A program made the translations under genes and the position numbers. A DNA stretch of 64,000 bases. It comes from Brenneria bubanii (GTDB lineage Bacteria > Pseudomonadota > Gammaproteobacteria > Enterobacterales > Enterobacteriaceae). This document shows, piece after piece, positions 9,618 through 18,235 of this stretch. The notes under the pieces are model-generated. The model worked only from the letters and a program-made list of their open reading frames with translations, was not told where the DNA came from and did no database searches. The number at the start of each line of letters is the position of its first letter. Position 1 is the first letter of the stretch. The stretch is from NCBI RefSeq assembly GCF_022378355.1, contig NZ_JAKMAJ010000007.1:62001-126000 (forward strand). Reading direction: 5' to 3'.

Positions 9618-11000
9618 TCAGTCACTGCTGCTCATTTGTTCAAAAACGTTAGTCAGATAGGTACTGGTGGAATCCAGTTCGGAAACCAGGACGTCCAACT
9701 TGGTAAACTGCGTGCTGTACCGATCCATTATCGCCGCAATACGCGCTTCCGTCGCGGTTTTTTTCTCGCTCAGCTTGGTCTGAATATCGGTAATGCCGTC
9801 GAGCGTATCATCGATCAGGCCGTCATCTTCAGTGTAGGTTTTAATGGCCGACACCATCTGCGTAGCCAGCCCGGTCGTGCTGCCGTCGCCGACAAAGAAC
9901 GCCTTAACATCGTCCCCATTCTTGCTCAGTGCGGTGCTCAATGCCGTTGAGTCGATAGAGAGCGTGCCGTCGGTGCTGCTTTTGGATATACCTAATTGGC
10001 TCAGTACCTGATAAGTATCATTGCTTTGGCCTGAACTGAGCAGGGATTTCAACTTGTTTTTCACGCCGCGCAGCAGTGAATCGCCCACCAAGGCACCGTC
10101 ATTGGTGCTGTCATCATCATCAGTGTAAGCCGTTAGCGAACTAAATGTCGACAGCAGACTATTATAAGAGTCCACCCAGGTTTGAACGGCGGTGGTCAAG
10201 TCGTCAGTGCTGGTGCTGATACTCAGCGTTTCCGTTGCGGTAGAGACGGCGGTTAGCGTTAGCGTAACGCCTTCCGATGGGACGTCGGTAACGGTATTGC
10301 TGCTGCGGGTTACGCTGACGCCGTTAACGCTTAGACTTGCATCCTGCGCAGCTACGGCCTGCGTCATGGAACCGGAACCGGCGCTGCTGTCATAACCAAT
10401 AATATTGTTCAGCGTATCGTCGGTGCTGCTGATCGTCATGGTTGAGGCTTCACCGGTATCGTTAGAGCTGAGTACCAACTGATAGCTGCTATCGCCAGAT
10501 TGGATTACACTGGCGGTAACGCCGGCGCCGGCGCCGTTGATAGCGCTGACCAGTCCATTAAGGCTGGTCTGATCGGATGTCAGGCTGATCTCTTTGGTTG
10601 TTCCGCCTACGTTGAGGGTCAGGGTGCTGTCCGCGCTACTAAGCGCGCTGGTTTTGTCGCTTTGGGTAGCGCTTACCAGCGATTGAGCGGTGGCTAACTG
10701 AGAGACATTGATGCTATAGCTGCCGGCTGCCGCATCCGAAGAAGCCGTGGTGGTAAAGGCCGTATTGGTGGATGTGCTTTTGCTGTTATAGAGATCGCTA
10801 CTGGTCAGCGCGCTTGTCGCGGTGGATAAGGTTTCCAGCGCGCTGTTCAGCGTGTTGTAGGCGGTTGTTTTGGCAGTATAGGCCGTCTGCTTGTTTTCGA
10901 TGACGGTAACTTTCTGATCTTCAACGGCCTGAAGCTTCTCGAGGATGGAAGAGAGATCCAGTCCGGAACCGACGCCAAGTGAAGCGGTAACTGATGCCAT
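9618..11000 (-). CDS. fliD: Flagellar filament cap protein FliD (hook-associated protein 2)
   Basis: 460 residues, close to the E. coli protein (468). The N-terminal D0 region is LGVGSGLDLSSILEKL, the middle is Ser/Thr-rich beta, and the C-terminal coiled coil carries the conserved KLSEKKTATEARIAAIMDRYSTQFTKLD. FliD pentamers cap the growing filament and fold flagellin monomers in place. A sigma-28 promoter lies 46-72 bp upstream. It heads fliDST and is divergent from fliC. Confidence 0.96.
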   Translation of the reverse strand: MASVTASLGVGSGLDLSSILEKLQAVEDQKVTVIENKQTAYTAKTTAYNTLNSALETLSTATSALTSSDLYNSKSTSTNTAFTTTASSDAAAGSYSINVSQLATAQSLVSATQSDKTSALSSADSTLTLNVGGTTKEISLTSDQTSLNGLVSAINGAGAGVTASVIQSGDSSYQLVLSSNDTGEASTMTISSTDDTLNNIIGYDSSAGSGSMTQAVAAQDASLSVNGVSVTRSSNTVTDVPSEGVTLTLTAVSTATETLSISTSTDDLTTAVQTWVDSYNSLLSTFSSLTAYTDDDDSTNDGALVGDSLLRGVKNKLKSLLSSGQSNDTYQVLSQLGISKSSTDGTLSIDSTALSTALSKNGDDVKAFFVGDGSTTGLATQMVSAIKTYTEDDGLIDDTLDGITDIQTKLSEKKTATEARIAAIMDRYSTQFTKLDVLVSELDSTSTYLTNVFEQMSSSD

Positions 11001-11045
11001 ATTGATATCCTTTATTGAGTCAATATTAAGGAGTGCGTTTTGCAG

Positions 11046-11072
11046 TTATCGGCGTGACGCAATAAAAGTTTA
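11046..11072 (-). promoter_or_regulatory. Sigma-28 promoter of fliDST
   Basis: On the minus strand TAAA (11072-11069), 15 bases, then GCCGATAA (11053-11046): an exact match to the FliA consensus. It is about 46 bp before the fliD start. Confidence 0.88.
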
Positions 11073-11199
11073 TGCCTTTTTGCTTACCCTGCTATGGTCG
11101 TCAATGCGGCGGGCTGCTAATGGTAAAACGCTATTTATAACAAACAATAAGTTAGTATCTTTGGTGAACAGGCAGATGAAAAATTTTAAAAGAAATGGC

Positions 11200-11226
11200 T
11201 AAAGGTTGGAAGAGGGTAGCCGATAC
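11200..11226 (+). promoter_or_regulatory. Sigma-28 promoter of fliC
   Basis: TAAA (11200-11203), 15 bases, then GCCGATAC (11219-11226), matching the FliA consensus except for the last base. It lies about 97 bp before the fliC ATG, which predicts a long 5' leader like that of other enteric fliC genes. It is back-to-back with the fliD promoter. Confidence 0.88.
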
Positions 11227-11322
11227 CTGTCAGTGACGGTGGTTGACACCGTAGGCAATTCGGCCTGAACCTTTATTTTTGAGCATCCGGTTTTCGCTGG
11301 GTGGATAAAAGGAACCTTTATT

Positions 11323-12156
11323 ATGTCAATTTCAGTATTAACTAACAGTATTTCTCTGACTGCTCAGAACAACCTGAACTCCTCTCAGTCCAAATTGGGT
11401 CAGGCGATCGAACGTCTGTCTTCAGGTCTGCAGATCAACAGTGCTTCTGATAACGCCGCGGGTCAGGCTATCGCTAACCGTCTTCAGGCTAACATCAATG
11501 GTCTGAACCAGGCTTCCACCAACGCCAACGATGGTATCTCTCTGGCGCAAACCGCTGAAGGCGCGCTGGATGAGGTCAACGAAAACCTGCAATCCATCCG
11601 TACCTTGGTTGTTCAGGCTGGTAACAGCACCAACTCTACTTCTGACTTGTCTTCCATCCAGGAAGAAATCACCGCGCGTCTGGCTGAAATCGATCGCGTT
11701 GCCAAGGATACTGAGTACAACGGTACTGCACTGCTTGATTCTGCCTCTGGTTCTTCCAAAACCATCACTCTGCAGATTGGTAGCCAGGATGGTCAGACTA
11801 TCTCCTTCAGCCTGAGCGGCGCAAGCTCTGACGTATTGGGCGTTAGCGGCGTTAGTGTTACCGGCTTGACCGGTGGTACCGACAGCCTGCTGGCGACTGT
11901 CGACGCCGCTATCTCTACTGTCGACTCCCAACGTTCCGGCCTGGGTGCAACGCAAAACCGTCTGGAGTCTACCATCAACAACCTGACTTCCACGGCGACT
12001 AACCTGAGCGACGCGCAGTCCCGTATTCAGGATGCCGACTATGCGACAGAAGTGTCAAATATGAGTAAGGCGCAGATTCTGCAACAGGCCGGTGCTTCCG
12101 TACTGTCCCAGGCGAACTCCGTGCCGCAGATCGCTCTGACCCTGCTGCAAGGCTAA
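11323..12156 (+). CDS. fliC: Flagellin FliC (short form, 277 residues)
   Basis: The conserved N-terminal D0/D1 helices (SISLTAQNNLNSSQSKL) and C-terminal D1/D0 helices (NMSKAQILQQAGASVLSQAN, ending LLQG) are complete. The surface domain is reduced to about 80 residues rich in Ser, Thr and Gly, so D2/D3 are essentially absent (E. coli FliC is about 498). The N-terminal plant-recognised epitope (30-51) differs from the usual enteric sequence at several sites. Codon use looks biased as for a highly expressed gene. AAAGGAACC precedes the ATG, a sigma-28 promoter lies upstream and a terminator downstream. Two glycosyltransferase genes follow, so the Ser/Thr-rich surface is a likely O-glycosylation target (inference). 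Confidence 0.97.
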   Translation: MSISVLTNSISLTAQNNLNSSQSKLGQAIERLSSGLQINSASDNAAGQAIANRLQANINGLNQASTNANDGISLAQTAEGALDEVNENLQSIRTLVVQAGNSTNSTSDLSSIQEEITARLAEIDRVAKDTEYNGTALLDSASGSSKTITLQIGSQDGQTISFSLSGASSDVLGVSGVSVTGLTGGTDSLLATVDAAISTVDSQRSGLGATQNRLESTINNLTSTATNLSDAQSRIQDADYATEVSNMSKAQILQQAGASVLSQANSVPQIALTLLQG

Positions 12157-12182
12157 TTGGCTCTACGCCGATAGTGCATATA

Positions 12183-12211
12183 AGACCCTGCTTCGGCAGG
12201 GTCTTTTTTTT
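12183..12211 (+). terminator. Rho-independent terminator of fliC
   Basis: Perfect 9-bp stem AGACCCTGC / GCAGGGTCT with a TTCG tetraloop, followed by a run of T. It lies 27 bp after the fliC stop. Confidence 0.93.
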
Positions 12212-12322
12212 ATTGGTTGGAATAACGGTTTTTTGCCTGACTATCCACCGGATTAGAAAACGTTTATCACGTTATGCTGATGAGATCAACGCCGCCAGAA
12301 TTTGAATAAGTAAGGGTCAGTA

Positions 12323-15300
12323 ATGCCAAGAGTATTAATCAGTACAAATCATTTAAGCAACTTTACCGATAGCGGGCTTGCTACTCTGGAACTGGTAGAG
12401 CAATTTTTGGCAGAGGGTTGGCATATTGATGTTTATGCCAATCATTTTTCCGGTGATGTGGCGAATGCATTTACTGAGCTTCTCGACGGCGGAAGGGTAA
12501 CGGTTTCGACAGACTGGGACAGCGAATTTCAGCATGAGTATGACTTATTATGGATTCAGCAGTCGGTATTTAACCGGGATCTACTGGCAAGATTGACGTC
12601 CACCGGTATCAATACGCGGATAATTTTCAACCATACGTCTTGTAGCGAAGAGCTGGAAATGCCGGTTGACATCGCCGTGGAAAACCGGCTTGCGGATTGC
12701 GTATTGGCGGTGTCAGAGGCGTGTCGGGACAAATTGCGCGGCTGGGGCATCGCCGCGGAAAAAATCAGGCTGTTCGCTAACCCGGCGCCTGATGACTTCG
12801 CTGTTTGGGGGGGGCGCCGCGGCGTTGCTCAAGAGGTGAAAAATATTCTATTTATTGTTCACCCTATGGCGCAGGCGTTGCTGGAAGCGCAAGCGATTTT
12901 GTCTCAATCCGGCATTAATTGCACGCTTATCGAACCGGGTCAGGCAGGTAAACTGGCGCGGATTACGCCGGAAACCCTGGCGGCTTATGATGTGGTCGTT
13001 ACCAGCGGGAAAACCGTGCAGTATTGTCTGGCATTGGGCATTCCTCCTTATCTCTACGATCATTTCGGCGGGGAGGGGTATCTTGACGCCGATAACTTCA
13101 GCGCCGCCCAACATGATAATTTTTGTCACTGTAGCGGCAAACGTCAGCTAACCGCGGTGGCGATAGCCAATGAACTGCAAACCGGATATCAAAACGCCTC
13201 TCGTTATGCCAGAGATCGCCAACCTGAATTCTCCCAGTCAGGGCGGTTAAGTCATCAGTTGCAGCAGCTATTGGCCTCACTGCCGGAAAAAAGTCAAAAA
13301 CATATTAATTCGTCTGAGATTTTTTTATTTAGTCGCGAGGCGTTCGCTCAGAGGCTAAAACGGGATTCATCCATGCCTGAGCAAGGAAGAACCATCCAGC
13401 AATTTCTTGAACGGCGTGTTCCCAGCGCAGATGAGTATGCGCAGATTAAAGACTATTTGCAGCAACATCCAGACGGACGCAGCATCGCTATCTTTATTTT
13501 GGATTTGGCGGGGAACGAGAGCGGCGTCAGGTCGACGCTGAATAGCCTGTACACAGAGCAAATTCAGTCGGTGGTAAAAGTGCAGGCCGTCGTATTCTCA
13601 GTGAGCGGCATATCCGCAGATAACGGCCGTTTTTATCCGGTTTCCGCTGATAACTACATTGACGTCATTAATCAGGCTGTGGGCGAAATCGATTATGACT
13701 GGTTGATGCTGGTGAAGGCGGGAGAGCAGCTTGCCTTCGGTGGGTTATTGATGGCCAGCCAGGAGCTGTTGGCGGCCAGCAATTGCCACGCGATATACGG
13801 CGACGAAATCATTATTGATGATAATGGCGCGGCTAACCTTAGCTGCCGGCCTGATTTTAATCTGGACTATTTACTTAGCCTGCCTTCGGTCATGGGGCGA
13901 CATTGGTTGTTCAACCGCCAAACGCTGTCGGCAGTCGGTGGATTTGATAAGGGCTTTTCCGGCGCGCCGGAATTTGAACTTATCGTCCGTGTGATTGAAC
14001 AGTTAGGCATTGGCGCTATCGGACATCTGGATGAGTATCTGGTGTCTTCTTCTTTCAATAGCGCGCAAACGCTAGCGGATGAGGTGCGGGTGCTTGAACG
14101 TCATATGCAGCGGCGGGGCTACCTTAACGGTCAGGTGACATCCCATTTGCCAGGGCATTATCGCCTGCAATATGGTCATCAACAGCAGCCGTTGGTTTCC
14201 ATTATCATTCCAACTAAAGATCAGCTATCTATTTTGGTCGCCTGCGTTGCCAGTTTGATGGAAAAAACCCGTTATAAAAACTATGAGCTGCTGATTGTCG
14301 ATAACAATAGTGAAACGCCCGAGGCTAAACAGTGGCTCAACGGCCTGGCTCAAGTCAACCCGAAGCGTATACGCGTATTGCGTTATCCTCACCCGTTCAA
14401 CTATTCCGCCATGAACAATCTGGCGGCGCAGGAAGCGCGCGGTGAGTATTTACTGTTGCTCAACAATGATACTGCGGTGATCCAGCCGGAGTGGCTGGAG
14501 AATATGCTCAACCACGCTTTACGGCCAGAAGTCGGCATTGTCGGCGCCAAGCTGCTTTTCCCCGATCAACGAATCCAGCATGGTGGGGTAGTAATGGGGT
14601 TGAACGGTCCGGCGAACCATCCATTCATCGGCGATCCACGCGGCGCGGGGGGCTATATGCAGAGACTGCAGGTAGACCAAAACTATAGCGCAGTCACTGC
14701 CGCCTGTCTGTTGATTCGTAAATCGGTGTACCAGCAGGTCGGCGGACTGGATGAAGGGGACTTTAAGGTCTCTTATAACGATATCGATCTGTGCCTGAAA
14801 GTGCGCGAAGCCGGCTATTTGACGGTATGGACGCCCCATGCCACGGTTATGCATGAAGGCAGCGTCAGCCAGATAGCGGCGAAAGACAGCAAGTCAGAGG
14901 CCAAACGCCAGCGATTCGTTGGTGAGCAAAATGCGATGTATGAAAAATGGTTACCGATAATTTCGCGCGATCCGGCCTACAACGTGAATTTATCACTGAG
15001 CGGGCGTGGTTTTGAGTTGGAGTCGGATGCTGAACTTAGCTGGCGACCGCTGAGCTGGCGTCCCTCTCCGGTGGTTATGGGCTGCTTCGCCGATCGGCAA
15101 GGCTGTGGTCACTACCGTATAATGGAACCCTTTGCTTCGCTTAAAGATGCGCGTTTAATCGATGGAAAACTGTTTAATACCTATCTCCCTCTGCCGGTTA
15201 TGTCTCGCTATGCGCCTGATGTTGTGATTTTTCAACGTCAGATATCCCCAGTATTTCATGACTGGATCGACCGACTTAATCGCTTTACCAATACCTTCAA

Positions 15301-16048
15301 AATTTATGAGCTGGACGACTATCTGCCCAATGCGCCGCTGAAAAATATCCATCGCGCCAAGGTTCCCAAGGATGTGCTGCGGCAGATGCGTAAAAGCCTT
15401 GGTTTTATGGACCGCTTCGTGGTTTCAACCCAACCGCTGGCGGAGGTTTTTTCCGGCCTGCATGCGGATATCCGCGTTGTGGAAAATAAGCTGCCCTTGC
15501 GTTGGTGGGGGAATGTGCAGGGGTTGCGTCGACAGGGAACAAAACCGCGCGTTGGCTGGGGCGGCGGAAGCAGCCATACGGGTGATCTGGAGCTTATTGC
15601 GGATATTGTCCAGGCATTGTCCGATGAAGTGGAATGGGTCTTTTTCGGCATGTGTCCGGAGAAACTGCGTCCTTACGTGCATGAATTTCATCCTGGCGTG
15701 GCAATAGACGATTATCCGGCTAAATTGGCTTCTCTGAATCTTGATTTGGCGCTGGCGCCATTGGAAGAGAATCTGTTTAACCGATGTAAAAGCAATCTTC
15801 GCCTACTGGAATATGGGGCCTGTGGTTTCCCGGTGATATGCACAGATATTGAACCTTATCAATGCGACTTACCGGTCACCCGAGTCCGTAATCGCTACAA
15901 AGACTGGATGGATGCTATCCGTGCGCACCTAGCCGATCTGGATGCCGCCGCTCGGATGGGGGATGCGTTGCAGGCTGCGATTCAACGCGACTGGATGCTA
16001 AACGGGGATAATCTGCAATTGTGGCGCAAAGCCTGGTTGCCGGATTAA
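12323..16048 (+). CDS. Large multi-module glycosyltransferase, probable flagellin glycosyltransferase
   Basis: 1241 residues with four readable parts. (1) About 1-310: a GT-B-like, GT4-type module (VLISTNHLSNFTDSGLATLEL). (2) About 387-600: a degenerate GT2-like module lacking a clear DXD. (3) About 622-880: a canonical GT2 domain starting PLVSIIIPTKDQLS, with LLLNNDTAV as the metal/nucleotide-sugar motif and SYNDIDLCLKVREAGY downstream. (4) About 915-1241: a second GT-B module with the GT4-type signature SNLRLLEYGACGFPVICTD. No signal peptide or membrane helix is seen, so it should act in the cytoplasm. Similar giant glycosyltransferases next to fliC modify flagellin in Pseudomonas and soft-rot bacteria. 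It starts 112 bp after the fliC terminator with AAGGG ahead of the ATG. The function is inferred from position and family. Confidence 0.85.
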   Translation: MPRVLISTNHLSNFTDSGLATLELVEQFLAEGWHIDVYANHFSGDVANAFTELLDGGRVTVSTDWDSEFQHEYDLLWIQQSVFNRDLLARLTSTGINTRIIFNHTSCSEELEMPVDIAVENRLADCVLAVSEACRDKLRGWGIAAEKIRLFANPAPDDFAVWGGRRGVAQEVKNILFIVHPMAQALLEAQAILSQSGINCTLIEPGQAGKLARITPETLAAYDVVVTSGKTVQYCLALGIPPYLYDHFGGEGYLDADNFSAAQHDNFCHCSGKRQLTAVAIANELQTGYQNASRYARDRQPEFSQSGRLSHQLQQLLASLPEKSQKHINSSEIFLFSREAFAQRLKRDSSMPEQGRTIQQFLERRVPSADEYAQIKDYLQQHPDGRSIAIFILDLAGNESGVRSTLNSLYTEQIQSVVKVQAVVFSVSGISADNGRFYPVSADNYIDVINQAVGEIDYDWLMLVKAGEQLAFGGLLMASQELLAASNCHAIYGDEIIIDDNGAANLSCRPDFNLDYLLSLPSVMGRHWLFNRQTLSAVGGFDKGFSGAPEFELIVRVIEQLGIGAIGHLDEYLVSSSFNSAQTLADEVRVLERHMQRRGYLNGQVTSHLPGHYRLQYGHQQQPLVSIIIPTKDQLSILVACVASLMEKTRYKNYELLIVDNNSETPEAKQWLNGLAQVNPKRIRVLRYPHPFNYSAMNNLAAQEARGEYLLLLNNDTAVIQPEWLENMLNHALRPEVGIVGAKLLFPDQRIQHGGVVMGLNGPANHPFIGDPRGAGGYMQRLQVDQNYSAVTAACLLIRKSVYQQVGGLDEGDFKVSYNDIDLCLKVREAGYLTVWTPHATVMHEGSVSQIAAKDSKSEAKRQRFVGEQNAMYEKWLPIISRDPAYNVNLSLSGRGFELESDAELSWRPLSWRPSPVVMGCFADRQGCGHYRIMEPFASLKDARLIDGKLFNTYLPLPVMSRYAPDVVIFQRQISPVFHDWIDRLNRFTNTFKIYELDDYLPNAPLKNIHRAKVPKDVLRQMRKSLGFMDRFVVSTQPLAEVFSGLHADIRVVENKLPLRWWGNVQGLRRQGTKPRVGWGGGSSHTGDLELIADIVQALSDEVEWVFFGMCPEKLRPYVHEFHPGVAIDDYPAKLASLNLDLALAPLEENLFNRCKSNLRLLEYGACGFPVICTDIEPYQCDLPVTRVRNRYKDWMDAIRAHLADLDAAARMGDALQAAIQRDWMLNGDNLQLWRKAWLPD

Positions 16049-16049
16049 T

Positions 16050-16226
16050 TCACCGCTGAATCAGGGGGGCCTCGGTTGACATTGACTGTTGCCGAGGCAC
16101 CGGATCGCCAACCGATAAATCCTTCATCTCAGGGGCATGGGCCAAGATGTTATTTCCGATGATCTGTTCGGTCGTTTTCCTGGCTTCGAAGAAATAGGAT
16201 GCCAACGTAATGCCTGTTTTTAACTA
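16050..16226 (-). pseudogene. Unidentified coding remnant, 57 codons open on the minus strand
   Basis: Read on the minus strand, a protein-like segment (ITLASYFFEARKTTEQIIGNN, then an AHAPEMKDLSVGDP stretch) runs from an in-frame TAG (16226-16224) to a TGA (16052-16050). Upstream of the TAG the same frame stays open to about 16469. The composition resembles real protein much more than a shadow frame, but there is no convincing start or ribosome site and I do not recognise the family. It is probably the 3' end of a gene broken by a stop mutation or truncation. Confidence 0.35.
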
Positions 16227-16900
16227 TCTGATTTTCCGTTGTTCAGTCATGTCTGATTTTATTACTAAATTATTTGAATGGGCCCTGTTTAAATGATTTT
16301 CGATTAAATCAGAAATAAGGTTCTCCGTTGCCGCCGGATGGTTATTTATAATAAAGAAAATCAATGAAAATAGAGGGGGGGGACTTATTTTAAATAAATA
16401 TTTTTTTCGGCCGTAAGAATAAAAAATGTAAATCCAGATCGGGTTGATTGCCTTTTGTACCGTTGCCATCTTTTCTGTTTTTTATAAAATAATAGCGACG
16501 ATGTTGAAAAAACGGTATGTGATTTGTATTGCGTTATGCGTCTGTTTAACGGCTGACGTCGCGCAGTGGAGTAGAGGACGCGGTCAGTCAACTGCCGATT
16601 TTGCCATGATACCCCGGTGCGGCCAGGCTTGACGGTGAACATTACCTTAATTAGCCTGATTTTTCCTACGTTGTTCAAATGATTGGCTGCCGTTATCGCC
16701 AGCATAATGATAGCTGTGATGCTACGACTACACGGGTATTGAACCCTGTGCCGGCTACGCGCCATCACCAGTGCGTCACGCGCGACGATGTCCAGTCCGT
16801 CGTTTGCTGAGTCCTGCTGACACATTATTCCTTCTCACTGCTTAGCCATCGGGCAAATTAAGCCGTACTTTAACGGGATTCTGCCCGGACAGGTAAAAAA
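16227..16900. other. Non-coding or decayed DNA between the two glycosyltransferase genes
   Basis: About 670 bp without a supportable gene. The first half is AT-rich with homopolymer runs (a G8 run at about 16374-16381). A short plus-strand frame at 16501-16632 begins like a secreted protein (MLKKRYVICIALC) but has no ribosome site and no recognisable mature part. No terminal inverted repeat or transposase motif was found. The last 40 bp supplies the ribosome site (CAGG) of the next gene. Confidence 0.5.
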
Positions 16901-17965
16901 ATGATATCTGTTTGCATGATAGTCAAAGATGAAAGTCAGTATTTGAACAAGACACTTGGCAGCATCGCCCAATATTTTGATGATATTGTGGTGGTGGATA
17001 CGGGCTCGACTGATAACACCCGGGATATCGCTCGCACCTTTACCGATAAAGTTTATGACTTTGCCTGGGTATCCGACTTTTCCGCTGCCAGGAATTATTC
17101 TTTGTCATTCGCCAGATATGAGTGGGTGCTGATTATTGATGCGGATGAAGAAATAATCTTTATCGACAAGCCGATGTTATCTGAGTTAATTCGCGCCAAT
17201 CCGGACGGCATCGGTAAAGTCGAGCAGGTCAATTATATTGATGAAGGCGATGGCGTCGGCGTGGTAAAAGAACCGATTAGCCGTTTATTCAGAAAAGACT
17301 TGTATCACTATCAAGGGATTATTCACGAGCAGGTTACGCCATTAATCGACCCTACGGCGTCGACAACGCGTTTTACCGCGCCGATCTCGCTGGGGCATGT
17401 CGGCTATAAAAACGAGGTATTGCAGAGCAAAAGCAAGATAGCCAGAAATATTGGCTTAATTAACAAAGCGCTGGAGTCAACCCCTCAAGAGCCCTACCTC
17501 CATTATCAATTAGGCAGAAGCCACTTTCTGGAAAAGGATTATCGTCAGGCGGCCGAGTGTTTTCACAATGCCTTGCTTTTCCAAACCAATTTTTCATATA
17601 GCTATAATGATATTTTAATAGAAAGCTATGGCTATTCCCTGATTAATCTTGGTGAGTACCAACAGGCACTGACGGTGCTGGAATATGAAAAATACTGCTA
17701 TTCGACCGATTTTGTGTTTTTAAAAGCGCTGATCCTGATGAATAACGGCGCGCTTCAGCAGGCGGTGGATACTTTTTTACTTTGTACCAAAATGAAACCT
17801 GGTCGAGGCGAGGGCGTGAACAGCTATAAAGCTAATTATAACATCGGCGTTATACTGGAATGCTCGAAAATGTACCAGAAAGCCAGCGAGCTTTATCGGC
17901 AGTGCGGTGATTATAAACCGGCGCTGGATGGCCTCAGTCGAATCAGGGACAAGTGCATTGCTTAG
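16901..17965 (+). CDS. GT2-family glycosyltransferase with C-terminal TPR repeats
   Basis: 354 residues. The first about 190 form a GT2 catalytic domain of the SunS type: SVCMIVKDESQYLNKTLGS, DDIVVVDTGSTDNT and the DXD-like LIIDADEEI. From about 195 to the end are tetratricopeptide-like helices (YLHYQLGRSHFLEKDYRQAAECF, FVFLKALILMNNGALQQAVD). This architecture is common in peptide and protein glycosyltransferases, where the TPR part binds the acceptor. It probably adds or extends the glycan on flagellin together with the upstream 1241-residue enzyme. No membrane segment is seen. Its donor sugar cannot be read from sequence. Confidence 0.82.
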   Translation: MISVCMIVKDESQYLNKTLGSIAQYFDDIVVVDTGSTDNTRDIARTFTDKVYDFAWVSDFSAARNYSLSFARYEWVLIIDADEEIIFIDKPMLSELIRANPDGIGKVEQVNYIDEGDGVGVVKEPISRLFRKDLYHYQGIIHEQVTPLIDPTASTTRFTAPISLGHVGYKNEVLQSKSKIARNIGLINKALESTPQEPYLHYQLGRSHFLEKDYRQAAECFHNALLFQTNFSYSYNDILIESYGYSLINLGEYQQALTVLEYEKYCYSTDFVFLKALILMNNGALQQAVDTFLLCTKMKPGRGEGVNSYKANYNIGVILECSKMYQKASELYRQCGDYKPALDGLSRIRDKCIA

Positions 17966-18235
17966 CGCAGTGAGACCCATGGACGCAGCCCTAAGCGCGG
18001 CCTCTTGCCTCAAAAGGCGGGGGAGTATCTAACCGGCAGATTTTCTGCGAAACGCCGCCGCAGGTTTACCCTGAGACGGCGGGCCGTCACCGCCGCGACG
18101 GCGGCTAGGCAGTTCCAATACCCTTTGCAAGGCGTTCTCAGTGAAATCGAGATTGCGCGACTGCTGTAGTCACTATCAGACAAGCCGATGTGATTTTCGA
18201 CCATCAGACCGGGACAATGTCGCCCGCCACAGGCC
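17966..18235. repeat. Candidate dispersed intergenic repeat
   Basis: The 270-bp gap between the glycosyltransferase and the deacetylase contains GC-rich inverted segments (GACGGCGGGCCGTC, CCGCCGCGACGGCGG). A minus-strand frame (about 18010-18200) reads like the spurious small proteins often called in intergenic repeats of soft-rot bacteria (Arg/Ser-rich, SRAISISLRTPCKGYWNCLA). No second copy occurs in this window, so the repeat assignment is from memory and weak. Confidence 0.3.

Noticed and set aside
12157-12182. GCCGATAG at about 12166 as another sigma-28 site after fliC
   Set aside because: No TAAA at the required 15-bp spacing, and it precedes the fliC terminator.
16444-16632. Short plus-strand frame with a signal-peptide-like start
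   Set aside because: No ribosome site, no recognisable mature protein, surrounded by decayed DNA.
16385-16825. 146-codon minus-strand frame between the glycosyltransferases
   Set aside because: No family features; checked for transposase motifs and terminal repeats and found none.
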